Source: Microcyclospora pomicola (Eukaryota; Ascomycota; Dothideomycetes; Capnodiales). From it: DNA of 64,000 nucleotides. The stretch lies in NCBI GenBank assembly GCA_002786065.1, contig NHNY01000004.1, positions 1 through 64,000 on the forward strand. Direction: 5' to 3'. Both the position numbers and the translations under genes were made by a program. The notes below the pieces were generated by a model. The model was not told the DNA's origin. It searched no databases and saw only the letters and a program-made list of their open reading frames with translations. Positions 32,419 to 43,074 of this stretch are shown here, one piece after another; the stretch's first letter is position 1; every line of letters starts with the position of its first letter.

Positions 32419-35400
32419 CTAGTCGTGACTCGGTCCAACCTTGTAAAGCACTCTTGCTCGAAGCAGCTTGCCGTCCTCGTCTCGTGTCCCATCACGATAA
32501 GCCAACTGCGCTTCACCACCTACGCCTGGCTTGGAGACGACTGGCAACGGATTGTTGGGAAGGTCAAAGAATTGCTCCAACGTGTCAAATCTTGTTTCCG
32601 TCTCGACGTGTTTGCCAGTAAACGCAGGATTGAAGTTAGACCGCTTTGGGGCATTAGCTTTTCGACTGGACGAATGTCTCCCGGGTGCCTCGCGATTGGG
32701 TTGAACCGCGCAGCCGTTCTTATCAACAGTTCTGGTCTTTAGCAGCGAATAAGTTACCGGCATGTGGAACAACTGCTTTCTGGATAACCGCTTCGGAGAT
32801 TCACCTCCTTGGATACTGCGTGGCCTGTACTCAGGGTATACCTCGAAGAAGGCTCTGACAGAGCATTCAGCAATTTCCGCATCCAGCCCAATCAATTCCT
32901 TGATCGGCAGGTCTCTTGCATTGATTGTTGCGGTAGAAGTATCCTCCATACTTGCAGCATGACTCGAAGGATGATCAACATCTTCTGGCTCCTCAGCTGA
33001 TTGCTCTGCAGCCAGACTTACGTCGACCTCCTTTGAGATAGCCGGAAGTGCATCGTCCTCCGCCTTGCCGTCGGCCGACGTTTGGGAATCAACATGCAGT
33101 CCCTTGACTTTCACGATTTTGAAAGATCCAGAACTCGACTTGGACGGTGCATCACTGTCTGTCATTATCGGGGTGAGCGGCTCGCATGCCATTGTCATGG
33201 GGGCAGTAGCTGCCGCCTGTGTATCTTTCCTTTGCAATCCCCGAGTAATGCCGAGAGGCTGATCGTCAGAAGAGGATTCACCTTGAACGCTAGCACGTTT
33301 GTAACATCCAATCGATTGCGCCGGATCGGGCTCGGTCTTGCTTGTCTCTCTCACCTTGTCTTCATGATCACGTAAAGAATGTATGTGCGAGATCTCTGGA
33401 TGATTTTTGGACCTGAGAGGCTGTGTAGTGCCTGGATCGAGTGTCCGTCTTTTTCTGGACGCATTCCTCTGCTCGCTGTCCGCAGATGAGTCGTCTGCAA
33501 GACCTGTACTTTCTAATACTTGTGGTGCCTTGCTATACGAACCAACCTTACGCCTCTTTGGCCGGGCGTCAACAGACTCGCTATCAGATGACGAGCCGCC
33601 CCCGGTGTTCAGTCGCTCGAGCTTCGATTTCGAAGTGACTAGACGGTCACGCTTCAAGCTGCCATTTTTAGCTGAGGGACTTTTGGTAGTACACGTTTTG
33701 CGGCTGTCTGTGTCTGATCCTGAGCGCTGAATGACTTCTCCAGCTATGGTAAGCATTGCCGGTGGCTTGCTGCAAATTTCTCCATCGGCTTGCAGCACTC
33801 TGGACCTGATCGGAGACACCAGCTCCTGAAGCACAGGATCCCATCGCTGTACACGGTCCCTCATTTCAGCTCTAAGCGTATACCAGACGCTGCGATCGTC
33901 TTCACCATGTGTTCTGACCCACCAATGATGTGGGCCGGCCGGGGAGCCAGCATCCATGTCTTGGGAAAGAAGGGCACTAATATCGTACTCCCAACAGCCT
34001 TCACCCTTCCTCATGCCTGCAATATTTGCAGCTACCCAGTCACGTACATCGCTACTTCTTACCCGATAGCCAGGCGAGTCAGACATAGCCATAAGTACTA
34101 GTATTTCATTTGTGATACCAGCAATCTCTGCGGGCTTCTCGTTGTGTTGCTTCGTCTGAACTTCGTGCCGGATTTCGGCCGGTGGGATTGTTGCGGGTGC
34201 CTCAGACACACTGTAGTCACTTGGTCTTGCATATCTGGCCTTGGCCGATATACTCGCAGGATTCTGACTCCTCGGGGCGACCTGCTCAACAGTAGTCGAG
34301 ATCTCAGTTGATCCAATAGAACCAGGATTCGCCGTGCCGACATCTGAAGTAGTAGGCTCGGCGTCTTGAGCTATGCCCACAGGGGCCAAGCCTTCGTCGT
34401 GTTGTTCAGTCGCTTTTCTTTCACACTTACGACACAGAGCGCTTAGATGAAACGGCAAAAGCGGGCTGTGACAACCGCTACATAACTTTACTTTAGCTTT
34501 CGAGCGCTTTGCAGTTGCTTTGGTAGGGGTGTGTCGATCTTTCTCTGTATGGGCTCCAACACTGCTAAAGATAAGGACGCGGTCCCGGACGTCGGCCTGG
34601 CAGGAAGAGCGTGCGGGCTGAAGGTGGGGGTCAATGGCGGTCTGAGCGCGCTGTCTCTGCTTACGCTGGCGAGCTAATTCGCGCTGTCGTTGTACCTTTG
34701 AGTCGGTACTCTCGCCAGAGATGGGGCGCCCACGTTTGAGCGCCATGTCAATGCTGATCTGGACCAAAGCGTCAGTCGACTTTGGCTTCTCCGACAAGTC
34801 AACATCTACTCCTTGCTGCGCCCGGTTGATGTGCGATGCAATGCTAGTGGGGAGTTTTGTCTCGGTACTAGGCACGATGACATGGTCATGAGTCAAGCCC
34901 ATCGCATCGTCCCGTTCTGTGACTGTTGTCTCAGGTGTCTCTTTTACAATTGTTTGGGCGCGTATCAAGCCTGGATGCAGACTCGCTGCAACAGCCTGCA
35001 ACCTCCCGGCCCTCTCACGTGCGATGTTCTCCAGAGCATCCAAGTCTAAGTGTAGATCTTCGATCACTGGTACTTCGTCCGACAACTGACGGCTGGACTT
35101 TAGCGACAACATCTGCTGTAATGGCATGTCTGGCTTTGATGCAGTCCGCGGGTGTTGATGAGCATGCTCAGGCATAGTAGCCAGGACATTGCCGGCAGGC
35201 GGGTCTGTAGTAACAGCATCGTCCCCAGAGAACACTGAGCGCCGATCTAGAGGACGAATGTTCTTCCTGCTACACCGATGACAATACCATGGCTCACTCT
35301 GCTTTGTCTGACTTGGTGTCGGCTGCCACTTATGACATCGTATGTGGTATATCCGAGGACAGCCATGACACCGAGCCATTCGATCTGGATCGGTAGACTT

Positions 35401-36273
35401 CTGGCACACATGACATTTCTTGGGCTGACATGCAGACCTCATGGACAAAGCAGTCTTGCCGCTGACAGACGAGATATTATCAAGATCCGAGCGCAGAGGT
35501 ATGTGCTCAGTGGCTGTAGATGACAATGTAGGGATGTTCGAGCGAGCGGGATGTGTAGGAAGATCCAGACCGGGACCAGTGCCGAAATTGTCTTCATACG
35601 CTCCATTCGATGAGGTCGCGACATGGTTCGCAAGGGGTGCTGACCGCCTATGTGGATTTGCTACCTCTGGGAGAAGTTCTGCTTCTGACAGATCTGGCAG
35701 CTCCGTGCTTGCCGGTGCAGAGTCGCATCGGTGATCTCTCGTGGCCCCGATATAACGCTGAACAGATTTCGGGCTTGATGGGAGTTCATGCTGGCCAGGC
35801 AGCTCTGTCTGCAGACTTAGACCGTCAGGATGTCTTACCATGTGCAGCGTGTAAGATCCGAACAAGAGCCGCGCGTTAGAGCGCTGGTGGCAATTGTGTA
35901 AGTTCTTGCGACCAGTCGCACTATCTTCAAAGATGATGTAGTAACCTGCATCGTCGAAGAGTACTCGTGTAGGCTGGAAGGACCGCACAAAGTTGCTCAG
36001 ATGCGGCACTGTACTGGGGGCCACGGGAAGTGAGGTGGCAGGAATATAGATGTGAGGTTGTTTCCTGGCCTTGAGCACCGAATTAGGGCCTACAGGCACG
36101 TTCTGAACCCCATTGTGGCATATCCGCAGGTCCTTCAAGCCTTTCGCGCCGATATAGGATTGAGAGTCAGAAGAGCTCTTACGAGGGTTCTGTTCATGAT
36201 CACGATCCCGTCTGAAAGTCTCATTCAGCCTGACTTGTCGAGGCGAATGATAGTGGCCACGGTCGCTCATCAT
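32419..36273 (-). CDS. Large PHD-finger chromatin-type protein
   Basis: One uninterrupted ORF of 1284 residues. A PHD finger lies at about residues 282-335 (KKCHVCQKSTDPDRMARC, then YHIRCHKW and WYCHRCSRK), with Cys4-His-Cys3 spacing. PHD fingers usually read histone H3 tails. About residues 73-150 look like a divergent RRM (IYIPATSLPV, then YYIIFEDSATGRKNL). A second CxxC...CxxC zinc-ribbon-like knot (LCSGCHSPLLPFHLSALCRKC) lies mid-protein. About residues 720-830 may form a winged-helix-like fold (RSSDVRDWVAANIAGM to VWYTLRAEMRDRV). The rest is charged and Ser-rich with basic patches such as RPKRRKVG. Nuclear location is inferred. I do not recognise a named orthologue. The RRM and winged-helix calls are weak. 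Confidence 0.85.
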   Translation of the reverse strand: MMSDRGHYHSPRQVRLNETFRRDRDHEQNPRKSSSDSQSYIGAKGLKDLRICHNGVQNVPVGPNSVLKARKQPHIYIPATSLPVAPSTVPHLSNFVRSFQPTRVLFDDAGYYIIFEDSATGRKNLHNCHQRSNARLLFGSYTLHMVRHPDGLSLQTELPGQHELPSSPKSVQRYIGATRDHRCDSAPASTELPDLSEAELLPEVANPHRRSAPLANHVATSSNGAYEDNFGTGPGLDLPTHPARSNIPTLSSTATEHIPLRSDLDNISSVSGKTALSMRSACQPKKCHVCQKSTDPDRMARCHGCPRIYHIRCHKWQPTPSQTKQSEPWYCHRCSRKNIRPLDRRSVFSGDDAVTTDPPAGNVLATMPEHAHQHPRTASKPDMPLQQMLSLKSSRQLSDEVPVIEDLHLDLDALENIARERAGRLQAVAASLHPGLIRAQTIVKETPETTVTERDDAMGLTHDHVIVPSTETKLPTSIASHINRAQQGVDVDLSEKPKSTDALVQISIDMALKRGRPISGESTDSKVQRQRELARQRKQRQRAQTAIDPHLQPARSSCQADVRDRVLIFSSVGAHTEKDRHTPTKATAKRSKAKVKLCSGCHSPLLPFHLSALCRKCERKATEQHDEGLAPVGIAQDAEPTTSDVGTANPGSIGSTEISTTVEQVAPRSQNPASISAKARYARPSDYSVSEAPATIPPAEIRHEVQTKQHNEKPAEIAGITNEILVLMAMSDSPGYRVRSSDVRDWVAANIAGMRKGEGCWEYDISALLSQDMDAGSPAGPHHWWVRTHGEDDRSVWYTLRAEMRDRVQRWDPVLQELVSPIRSRVLQADGEICSKPPAMLTIAGEVIQRSGSDTDSRKTCTTKSPSAKNGSLKRDRLVTSKSKLERLNTGGGSSSDSESVDARPKRRKVGSYSKAPQVLESTGLADDSSADSEQRNASRKRRTLDPGTTQPLRSKNHPEISHIHSLRDHEDKVRETSKTEPDPAQSIGCYKRASVQGESSSDDQPLGITRGLQRKDTQAAATAPMTMACEPLTPIMTDSDAPSKSSSGSFKIVKVKGLHVDSQTSADGKAEDDALPAISKEVDVSLAAEQSAEEPEDVDHPSSHAASMEDTSTATINARDLPIKELIGLDAEIAECSVRAFFEVYPEYRPRSIQGGESPKRLSRKQLFHMPVTYSLLKTRTVDKNGCAVQPNREAPGRHSSSRKANAPKRSNFNPAFTGKHVETETRFDTLEQFFDLPNNPLPVVSKPGVGGEAQLAYRDGTRDEDGKLLRARVLYKVGPSHD

Positions 36274-36876
36274 CAGGGTTCACGCGCAGGATCGAGATGA
36301 CCGCCGCAGCACGAGATGAGACTATCCAGCGCGACTGGGACAATACGTTGTCTACTCGTGATCATGATGGGGAGGAGGTGGAGTTGTATGTATTCAAATC
36401 GAATGCCAAACGAAGGTCGACTGTGCCGCAGCTGTGTAACATGCAACTGCATTGCAGAACTTACCGCCGGCAAGTTGCTAGCGCCATGCAAGGCGTCTAC
36501 GTGTTGATCTTGGATCTCTCAACACAGCAACCGACGCGACACGACTCTGATGATTTGTTGCAGCTCTTCACCCGCGGTAGATATGACTGATATGCTAGAC
36601 ATCGCGAACTTCGTCACATGTAAATGAGCGACGGCGGGTGGACAAGGATCGGGACGGCAGGCGCCGCAAGCTATTCTCATCGAAGTAAAAGCAGCCGGCG
36701 GCGGACCGGCAGAAACCCCACTACTCTGTGGGGAGGCGACGTCTTTCTGGGGTGGACAGCGAATACTGTATTGCACGACGGAGTTCGAGATTCGGACAGC
36801 TGAACGACACAATCGGGTGCGCGACTGTTGTGTTGTCGCAAAGCGCTGCGTCAATCTTTCTCTCTAATCGCACGCG
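36274..36876. promoter_or_regulatory. Divergent promoter region
   Basis: 603 bases between the starts of the PHD protein (-) and the SCYL1-like gene (+). The 26 bases before the SCYL1 start are pyrimidine-rich (TCTTTCTCTC), as is common at fungal start sites. Confidence 0.45.
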
Positions 36877-39390
36877 ATGGACTTCCTCAAGTCAGCTGTG
36901 GCCTCCATCGCAAAAGGTCCCGCATTCGGCTACTCCTTTGGTGACCGTGTCGACCTGAACCAGTCCATCTGGACTTTGCACAACGGAACGAAGAGGGTGA
37001 GCATATTGACATGACACATTCGATGTCGGTTTCTTGCTGACGCCGCTCAGGAAGACGGCTCGAAATGCAGCATATTCTCCTTCGATGTCTCCGCCAATCG
37101 ATTACGCCTACCACTTGCAAAGAATGCACTCCGCAAGTTCCGCACGCTTAGACATCCGGGCGTAATAAAAGTGCTGGACACACTTGAGGTGGGTCTCATG
37201 GACCTTCCATCTTCGAGAATAGCAGGCTTATTCGAGCACAAGTTAGACAGACCAACTCATCTATATTGCGACCGAACGTATCACCCCTTTGACTTGGTCG
37301 ACACAACGGAAAGCGCTGCATGAAGAGAGTCTGAAATGGGGTTTGCACAGTGTGGCAAAGACTATCAAATTTATCAACGATGAGGCGGCATCGGTGCATG
37401 GAAATATACGAGCCTCGTCTGTCTTCACGAGCGAGAGTGGGGAATGGAAGCTTGCTGGCTTCGAAATTCTGAGCTCCATGAAGGAAGACGATGCGGTCAT
37501 CTTCACCCAAGGCAGCATAGTACCCGATATTGGAAAATACTCTCCACCAGAGGTTACAAAAACTGGATGGGGCGGTATTCGAGGGAACCCGGTGCATGCT
37601 ATCGACTCGTACGACTATGGCATCCTCATCTCTGAGGTGTTCAATGGGGCATTCTCCGGGAGTGACCAGATCGGCTCTACAAAGAATGTTCCTGTGCAAA
37701 TGACTACAAGCTACAAGCGGCTCACGCACGCGGTCCCGAAGATGAGATTGAGTGTCGGCCATTTTCTTGAGCAAGGTAGCCGGAGTGGGGCATTCTTCGA
37801 TACACCTCTGATTCAGCTTGCGAATGGTATCGAGAGTCTTGGACTGAAGACAGAGCAGGAAAGAGACACTTTTTTGAAGTAAGTCATCCTAGCTACACGG
37901 AACCAACAGCACTAACATCTGTCAGCGAGCTTGATGCTGTTGCAGAATCGGACGACTTTCCGGAAGACTTTTTCAAGGTTAAAGTTCTGCCGGAACTGCT
38001 CAAAGCAATCGAGTTCGGTGGAGGAGGTCCGAAGTCGTTCTCTCTCGTGATGCGCATTGCATCGAAGCTGAGTGACGATGAGTACGACGCGCAAATCACG
38101 CCTGTTGTAGTTCGATTATTCAGCAGTCCAGATCGAGCGCTGCGTGTCTGTCTACTGGATAATCTACCATTGATGATCGACCACTTGAATCAAAAGCTCG
38201 TCACAGATAAGATCTTCCCTCAGATGGTCACGGGCTTTACTGATCTAGCTCCTGTCGTACGAGAGCAGACTGTCAAGGCGGTGTTGGTCATTGTACCAAA
38301 ACTTTCCGATCGGGTGATCAATGGAGAACTTTTGCGCCACTTGGCCAAAACCGCCAACGACGAACAACCAGGAATTCGTACCAACACCACCATCTGTCTT
38401 GGGAAGATGGCGCGGAACCTCGGACCTGGCTCACGAGCTAAAGTGCTGCATGCAGCTTTCTCACGTTCTCTTCGCGACCCATTTGTTCATGCTCGCAACG
38501 CATCTCTCATGGCTCTGGCTGCCACTGCAGATGTCTTTCCCGAAGAAGACTGTGCTAGTAAGATGTTGCCTGCTATTTGTCCTTTGCTCGTCGACAAAGA
38601 GAAAATGATCCGTGATCAAGCCAACAAGACGTTGAATATCTACCTCGAACGAGTACGAAGATATAGCACGACACTGCCGAATTCGGTCCTTCCGGCGCCT
38701 GAAACTTCTAGCGCACCCGATACTAGGGCGGGTACGCCACAACCTGGGAATCAGTGGATGGGCTGGGCGATCTCATCGTTCACCAACAAGATCAGCACAG
38801 CAAGTGGTGAGATACAACCAGATAACAATGGTGCACAACCCTCATCACATGAGCTTCATCGCTCATCTTCGACCCCACCGAACAGTAATGCGCTTCCAAG
38901 GCCCGCTAATCGTACAGCCCCATCAGCGCCTGTGGTACCACGCGCTCCGTCCAGTCTTCGCGAAAGCCTGAACGCAGCAGCGCCTGAGGCCGAGGAAGAA
39001 GACTTTGGCACGGGGTGGGGTGATATGGATGACGACTCTTCGCACGATCCGTGGAATCAGCCTACATCAGCGTCACAGACCCCATCAACGCTGCAAACTA
39101 CCAACCCCAGCATTCCCAGCGCGAGCTACGATGATGGCGGCGAGCCTGATTTCGAAGGCTGGCTCAACGCACAGTCTCAGGCCAAGACACAAAGCAAACG
39201 TCCTCTGCCCAAGGGGCTGGCGAAGAAGACTCCGGCAGCGACAAAACCTGCTGTTGCTGCAGCCACCGCCGCAGCGAGGAAGACCACTGCTCCCCTCGTG
39301 GCTAAGCCGAAACCGACGCCTCAACCGAAGAAGCAGGCTGAGGCAGCAGAGGACGAGGACGATGGCTGGGGAGATGCATGGGATGGATGA
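36877..39390 (+). CDS. SCY1-like pseudokinase (SCYL1/Cex1)
   Basis: Four exons, 36877-36996, 37051-37188, 37247-37878 and 37926-39390; 784 residues. An N-terminal kinase-like domain has lost catalysis. The catalytic-loop HRDxKxxN is VHGNIRASSV and the DFG is AGFE, as in SCY1-family pseudokinases. HEAT-like repeats follow (about residues 330-560; for example VLPELLKAIEFGG, TGFTDLAPVVREQTVKAVL). The disordered tail has many Trp-Gly-Asp clusters (DFGTGWGDMDDD, DDGWGDAWDG), which in this family contact COPI or sorting proteins. Known members act in nuclear tRNA export (Cex1) and in COPI-dependent Golgi-ER traffic (SCYL1). The 5' half is split by three introns of 47-58 bases. Confidence 0.94.
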
Positions 39391-40491
39391 GGTCGGTGCT
39401 GTAGAGTCGTGTAGCGAGCTAACATAACCTTACGCAACATAATGTATCGTTCATCATGCGGAAGCACTCACTTTAATCTCACACAAAGACAACTGTCTAA
39501 AGCCCGATCGACCAGTCATTGATCACGGATGTAGCACCACCATGCACTCCTCACCTGTTCGGAAATGCTGTCAGGTGAAAATGACCTCGTGCCATGCCGT
39601 GTCCACTCGTCATCCCAATTGCATTTCCTACCATAACTCCACGACATCTCTCCCAAGATTCATGCTCCACCTCCAAAATATAGGTACGTAGTCCTTAAGG
39701 TAGGTATAGAATTTTCCATTGCCAAAGTTGGCATGACCACTCGTACACATCCACATACAAATCTCCCTTTCTTTCTTTCTTCCTTCATCTCAGTCGCACC
39801 TTTGAAATGTCCAGCCATTCAAACATGTCAATTGCTGCAAGGAAGCGGGACGGGGATGTATGTATATGCAAGAGACATGTAGGTCCAATCGGAGGTGTCT
39901 TACATCCATGTAGAGGGTAGAGGCGTAGCGGCTCTTGGCTGTACATATACTCGCGATGAGGAGCTGTGATATATGGTTGATGGAGTGGAGATGCAGGTTA
40001 GAAGTAGAATGAAGATTTAGCGAAGAGGGGGAAATGGGGAGATTGATGGTGGCGATCGAGAGAAGTGATGGAGAGGATTCGACCATGTACATATACGTGT
40101 GAGGTGTAGAGCATAGTTGGCACGGAGGAGTAGAGACGAGCATGCATATATGCATACCGTATACGAGTGTACTGTTAGAGGGGTTGTGGCAGGTTTGTGG
40201 CACACTTGAGGTATACTCTGAAACAAGATGACAAGGTCAGATAGATGGTTTTACTCGAGGTGGATGCATGACAGGTGCACAAGAAGCAATATCAACAAAT
40301 TTTACATATCAAAATAGCTATGAAGTGGGGGCATCCCCGGAATCGACCTAACACATAGATACAGAGATAAGATCCGGAACAACTACAACAGGGTGGTCGG
40401 ACCCGCGACGTGTAAGTTGGCTCCAACAGATGACTTGGCCGGTGGTGAAACGAACATCACTTCATCCCAAGATGCTTGCCGAGCAACAAAT
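39391..40491. other. Convergent intergenic region, 1.1 kb
   Basis: 3' flanks of the SCYL1-like gene (+) and the serine-rich secreted protein gene (-). A CTTT microsatellite-like run lies near 39765-39786. A 137-codon minus-strand ORF at 39790-40203 has no domain and looks like chance. Confidence 0.45.
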
Positions 40492-43074
40492 CTAGTTGGT
40501 GTAGCCAGTGGGGGCAGCGCCGGCGGCGGAGCTGGAGGTGGAGCTCTCGGCGCCGTAGCCGCCAGGGGCGGTGGCAGATGAGGTGACGGATGAGGTAGGT
40601 GCGTAGCTGAAGACAGTCGACGATGAGGACTCAGGAGAGTAGCTGAGGATGGTGCTGGTGACCGAGGCCGACGAGCTTGATGCGCTGTAAGCTGGGGGAG
40701 CTGGGGCAGAGCTGGTGACCGAGGTCGAGCTGGACACTGGGGCGACCGGGGACGAGCTGGATGCCGAGTAGACGGTGGGTACCGGGGCAGAGCTGGTCAC
40801 TGGGGTCGAGCTAGACACTGGTGCAACCGGGCTCGAGCTGGATGCCGAGTAGACGGTGGGCACCGGGGCAGAGCTGGTGGACATCGACGAGGTGGTGGGA
40901 CCGGCAGAGCTGGAAGCAGAGCTGGAGGCGCTGTAGATGCTTGGGTGGACCATGGAGCTGGTGGCGCTGCTCTTGGTGGCAGAGGCAGTGCTGGAGCTCG
41001 ACATCGACTCAACAGACCAGGTGGCGGACCAGCTGCTGGAGGCAGAGGACGACTTGTAGCCAGTTGGCACGGTAGCGGTCTCGCTGGACGAAGCAGAAGA
41101 AGACCAGTAGCCAGTGGGGACGGTGGCAGTCTCGCTGGCGGAGACGGAAGACGAACCGTAAACAGTGGGGACGGTGGCGGTCTCGCTAGAAGAGACTGAT
41201 GGGCTGATGGTCACGTACTTGGTGCTGGTCTGGAAGCCAGATGGGCCGGCGACACCGCTGGACCATGGGCCGTAGCCAGGAGCAGAGTGGTAAGGAATGA
41301 CGGTGGCAGTGCTGTAGATGGTCTTGGTGGAGTATTGGGTGGCACCAGACTCAGAGGCAGAGGCAGATGCAGATGGACCAGCGGTCACATAGATGGTCTC
41401 CTTCTCAGTGACGGTGACGGTGGCACCTGCGACACAGAGAGTGGCAGACGAGCTCCATGAAGCCTCGCTGACAGACGAGCTACCGTATCCCCAGGCGACT
41501 GAAGAAGAGCTGGCAGACTTGGTGGGGTAGACGGTGATGAAGCGGGTGGTGGTAGAGGTGGAGTGGATGGTCTTGGTACCAGTGCTGGTCCACTTGCTGT
41601 TGCTGGCGGAGTCGGTGGCGGAAGCGACGCTGGAAGACCCAGCGGTGGACCAAGTCTGGGACTCGTAGCCAGATGGGGAAGATGAGGCACCGTAGGTCTC
41701 GCTCTCGTAGATGGTCTGGCAGACGTTAGCAATGGTACAGTCAACACAATGACAGTCATAAGCACTCACGGAGGTCAAGTAAGCAGTCGAGGTGGAGTGG
41801 AGGGTGGTGGTCACAACACTCTTGGACGGGCCGTGGCCGACAGTGTAAGAGGTAGTGATGGCGGTGGTCCAGGTGGTTGGCATAGCTCCGGGGAAAGAGG
41901 TGGTGGCGTAGCCAGTAGGAACGGAGTGGGTGGTGGAACCAGTAGGACCAACAGAGACGGTGCTTGGGCCACCGTAGTGAGGAGCAGAGTGGCCAGCGCT
42001 CTCAGACATGGAAGCAGAGCTGGAAGGCTTGTAGCCAGATGGGCCGGGGCCGTAAGATTGGCCGGGCTTGTAGCCGGATGGGGCACTGTGGGTAGCAGAA
42101 GCAGTGCTTGAGCTGGCGGACGAGCTGGGCTTGTATCCAGACGGCGCAGGGCTAGACTTGCTGGGCTTGTATGCCGATGGGGAGCTGTGAGTGGCCGACT
42201 CGGTGGAGCTGGAGGCGCTGTAGGTGCTTGGCTTGTGGACAGAGCTGGTGGCAGAGGCAGTGCTGGAGCTCTCAGTGCAGGTGGTGTCAATGGACGAGCT
42301 GCCGGAGTACTTGCTGGCGCTGCTCTGGGTGGCAGAGGACACGCTGGCAGAGCTGGAGACGCTGTAGGTTGATGGCTTGTGCACAGAGCTGGTCGAGATC
42401 GAGCTGGTGAGGGAGATCACGGAGCTGGAGGACGAGCTGGCGGAGCTGGAGTGGCTGTAGACAGTGGGGACGTGCACAGAGCTGGTCATGCTGCTCTCGG
42501 TGGCGGAGGAGACCGAGCTGGAAGAGCTGGCGGAGCTGGACTGGCTGTAGACGGTTGGGACGTGCACAGAGCTGGTCATGCTGCTCTCAGTGGCCGAGGA
42601 AACCGAGCTCGAGGAAGAGCTGGCGGAGCTGGACTGGCTGTAGACAGTCGGGACGTGAACTGAGCTGGTCGTGCTGCTCTCAGTGGCCGAAGAGACCGAG
42701 CTGGAGGAAGAGCTGGCAGAGCTGGACTGGCTGTAGACGGTCGGGACGTGAACCGAGCTGGTCATGCTGCTCTCAGTGGCCGACGAGACCGAGCTGGAGC
42801 TGGTTGCGCTGTAAGCCGGGGGAGCCGGGGCAGAGCTGGACGATGAGGTCGCAGAAGTCGAGCTGGTTGCGCTGTAGACCGAAGGAGCCGGGGTGGAGCT
42901 GCTAACCGGAGCGACGGGGCTGCTCGAGGACTTGGTCGCCGACGAGGTGGACTCCCAGGTGCTGGAGGAGGATGACTCTCCGTAAGTTGGAGGGGAGCCA
43001 TAGCCGGCTGGCGAGGCAGCGGAGGCTGCGACGACCAGACCCGCGGCGACCGCGAGCTTGGAGATGACTTGCAT
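40492..43074 (-). CDS. Serine-rich, repetitive secreted mucin-like wall protein
   Basis: The start at 43074 opens a signal peptide (MQVISKLAVAAGLVVAASA). An upstream in-frame Met at 43167 is rejected. Read through, the ORF codes for 860 residues; with the 54-base intron at 41716-41769 removed it codes for 842. More than a third of residues are Ser, with Thr, Ala, Val, Pro and Tyr making up most of the rest. The composition predicts heavy O-glycosylation. It holds tandem repeats of about 30 residues (SSATESSMTSSVHVPTVYSQ) and shorter VPTVYSASSSSPVAPVSSS and ETATVPTxYxSS repeats. No hydrophobic GPI tail is seen; it ends GAAPTGYTN. Its role as a secreted or wall-associated adhesin or mucin is inference. 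No family name can be assigned. Confidence 0.85.
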   Translation of the reverse strand: MQVISKLAVAAGLVVAASAASPAGYGSPPTYGESSSSSTWESTSSATKSSSSPVAPVSSSTPAPSVYSATSSTSATSSSSSAPAPPAYSATSSSSVSSATESSMTSSVHVPTVYSQSSSASSSSSSVSSATESSTTSSVHVPTVYSQSSSASSSSSSVSSATESSMTSSVHVPTVYSQSSSASSSSSVSSATESSMTSSVHVPTVYSHSSSASSSSSSVISLTSSISTSSVHKPSTYSVSSSASVSSATQSSASKYSGSSSIDTTCTESSSTASATSSVHKPSTYSASSSTESATHSSPSAYKPSKSSPAPSGYKPSSSASSSTASATHSAPSGYKPGQSYGPGPSGYKPSSSASMSESAGHSAPHYGGPSTVSVGPTGSTTHSVPTGYATTSFPGAMPTTWTTAITTSYTVGHGPSKSVVTTTLHSTSTAYLTSVSAYDCHCVDCTIANVCQTIYESETYGASSSPSGYESQTWSTAGSSSVASATDSASNSKWTSTGTKTIHSTSTTTRFITVYPTKSASSSSVAWGYGSSSVSEASWSSSATLCVAGATVTVTEKETIYVTAGPSASASASESGATQYSTKTIYSTATVIPYHSAPGYGPWSSGVAGPSGFQTSTKYVTISPSVSSSETATVPTVYGSSSVSASETATVPTGYWSSSASSSETATVPTGYKSSSASSSWSATWSVESMSSSSTASATKSSATSSMVHPSIYSASSSASSSAGPTTSSMSTSSAPVPTVYSASSSSPVAPVSSSTPVTSSAPVPTVYSASSSSPVAPVSSSTSVTSSAPAPPAYSASSSSASVTSTILSYSPESSSSTVFSYAPTSSVTSSATAPGGYGAESSTSSSAAGAAPTGYTN
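41716..41769 (-). other. Probable in-frame, stop-free intron in the mucin-like gene
   Basis: On the minus strand the segment begins GTGAGTGC, contains the perfect branch motif TGCTAAC and ends TGCCAG. It is exactly 54 bases (18 codons), contains no stop and keeps the frame whether spliced or retained. Retention would insert 18 residues with four Cys (YDCHCVDC, IANVC) into a protein with otherwise about two Cys. The motif set makes splicing likely. Confidence 0.75.
42430..42800 (-). repeat. Tandem repeat of about 90 bases in the mucin-like gene
   Basis: Four copies are anchored by TGGCTGTAG at 42452, 42542, 42635 and 42728, so the period is 90, 93 and 93 bases (30-31 residues). Copies are highly alike at DNA level, including silent positions, which suggests recent expansion or homogenisation. 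Confidence 0.85.

Noticed and set aside
41385-42290. Several Pro/Ser/Ala-rich or Trp/Arg-rich ORFs overlapping the mucin-like gene on both strands
   Set aside because: They are alternative-frame readings of the repetitive Ser-rich coding sequence.
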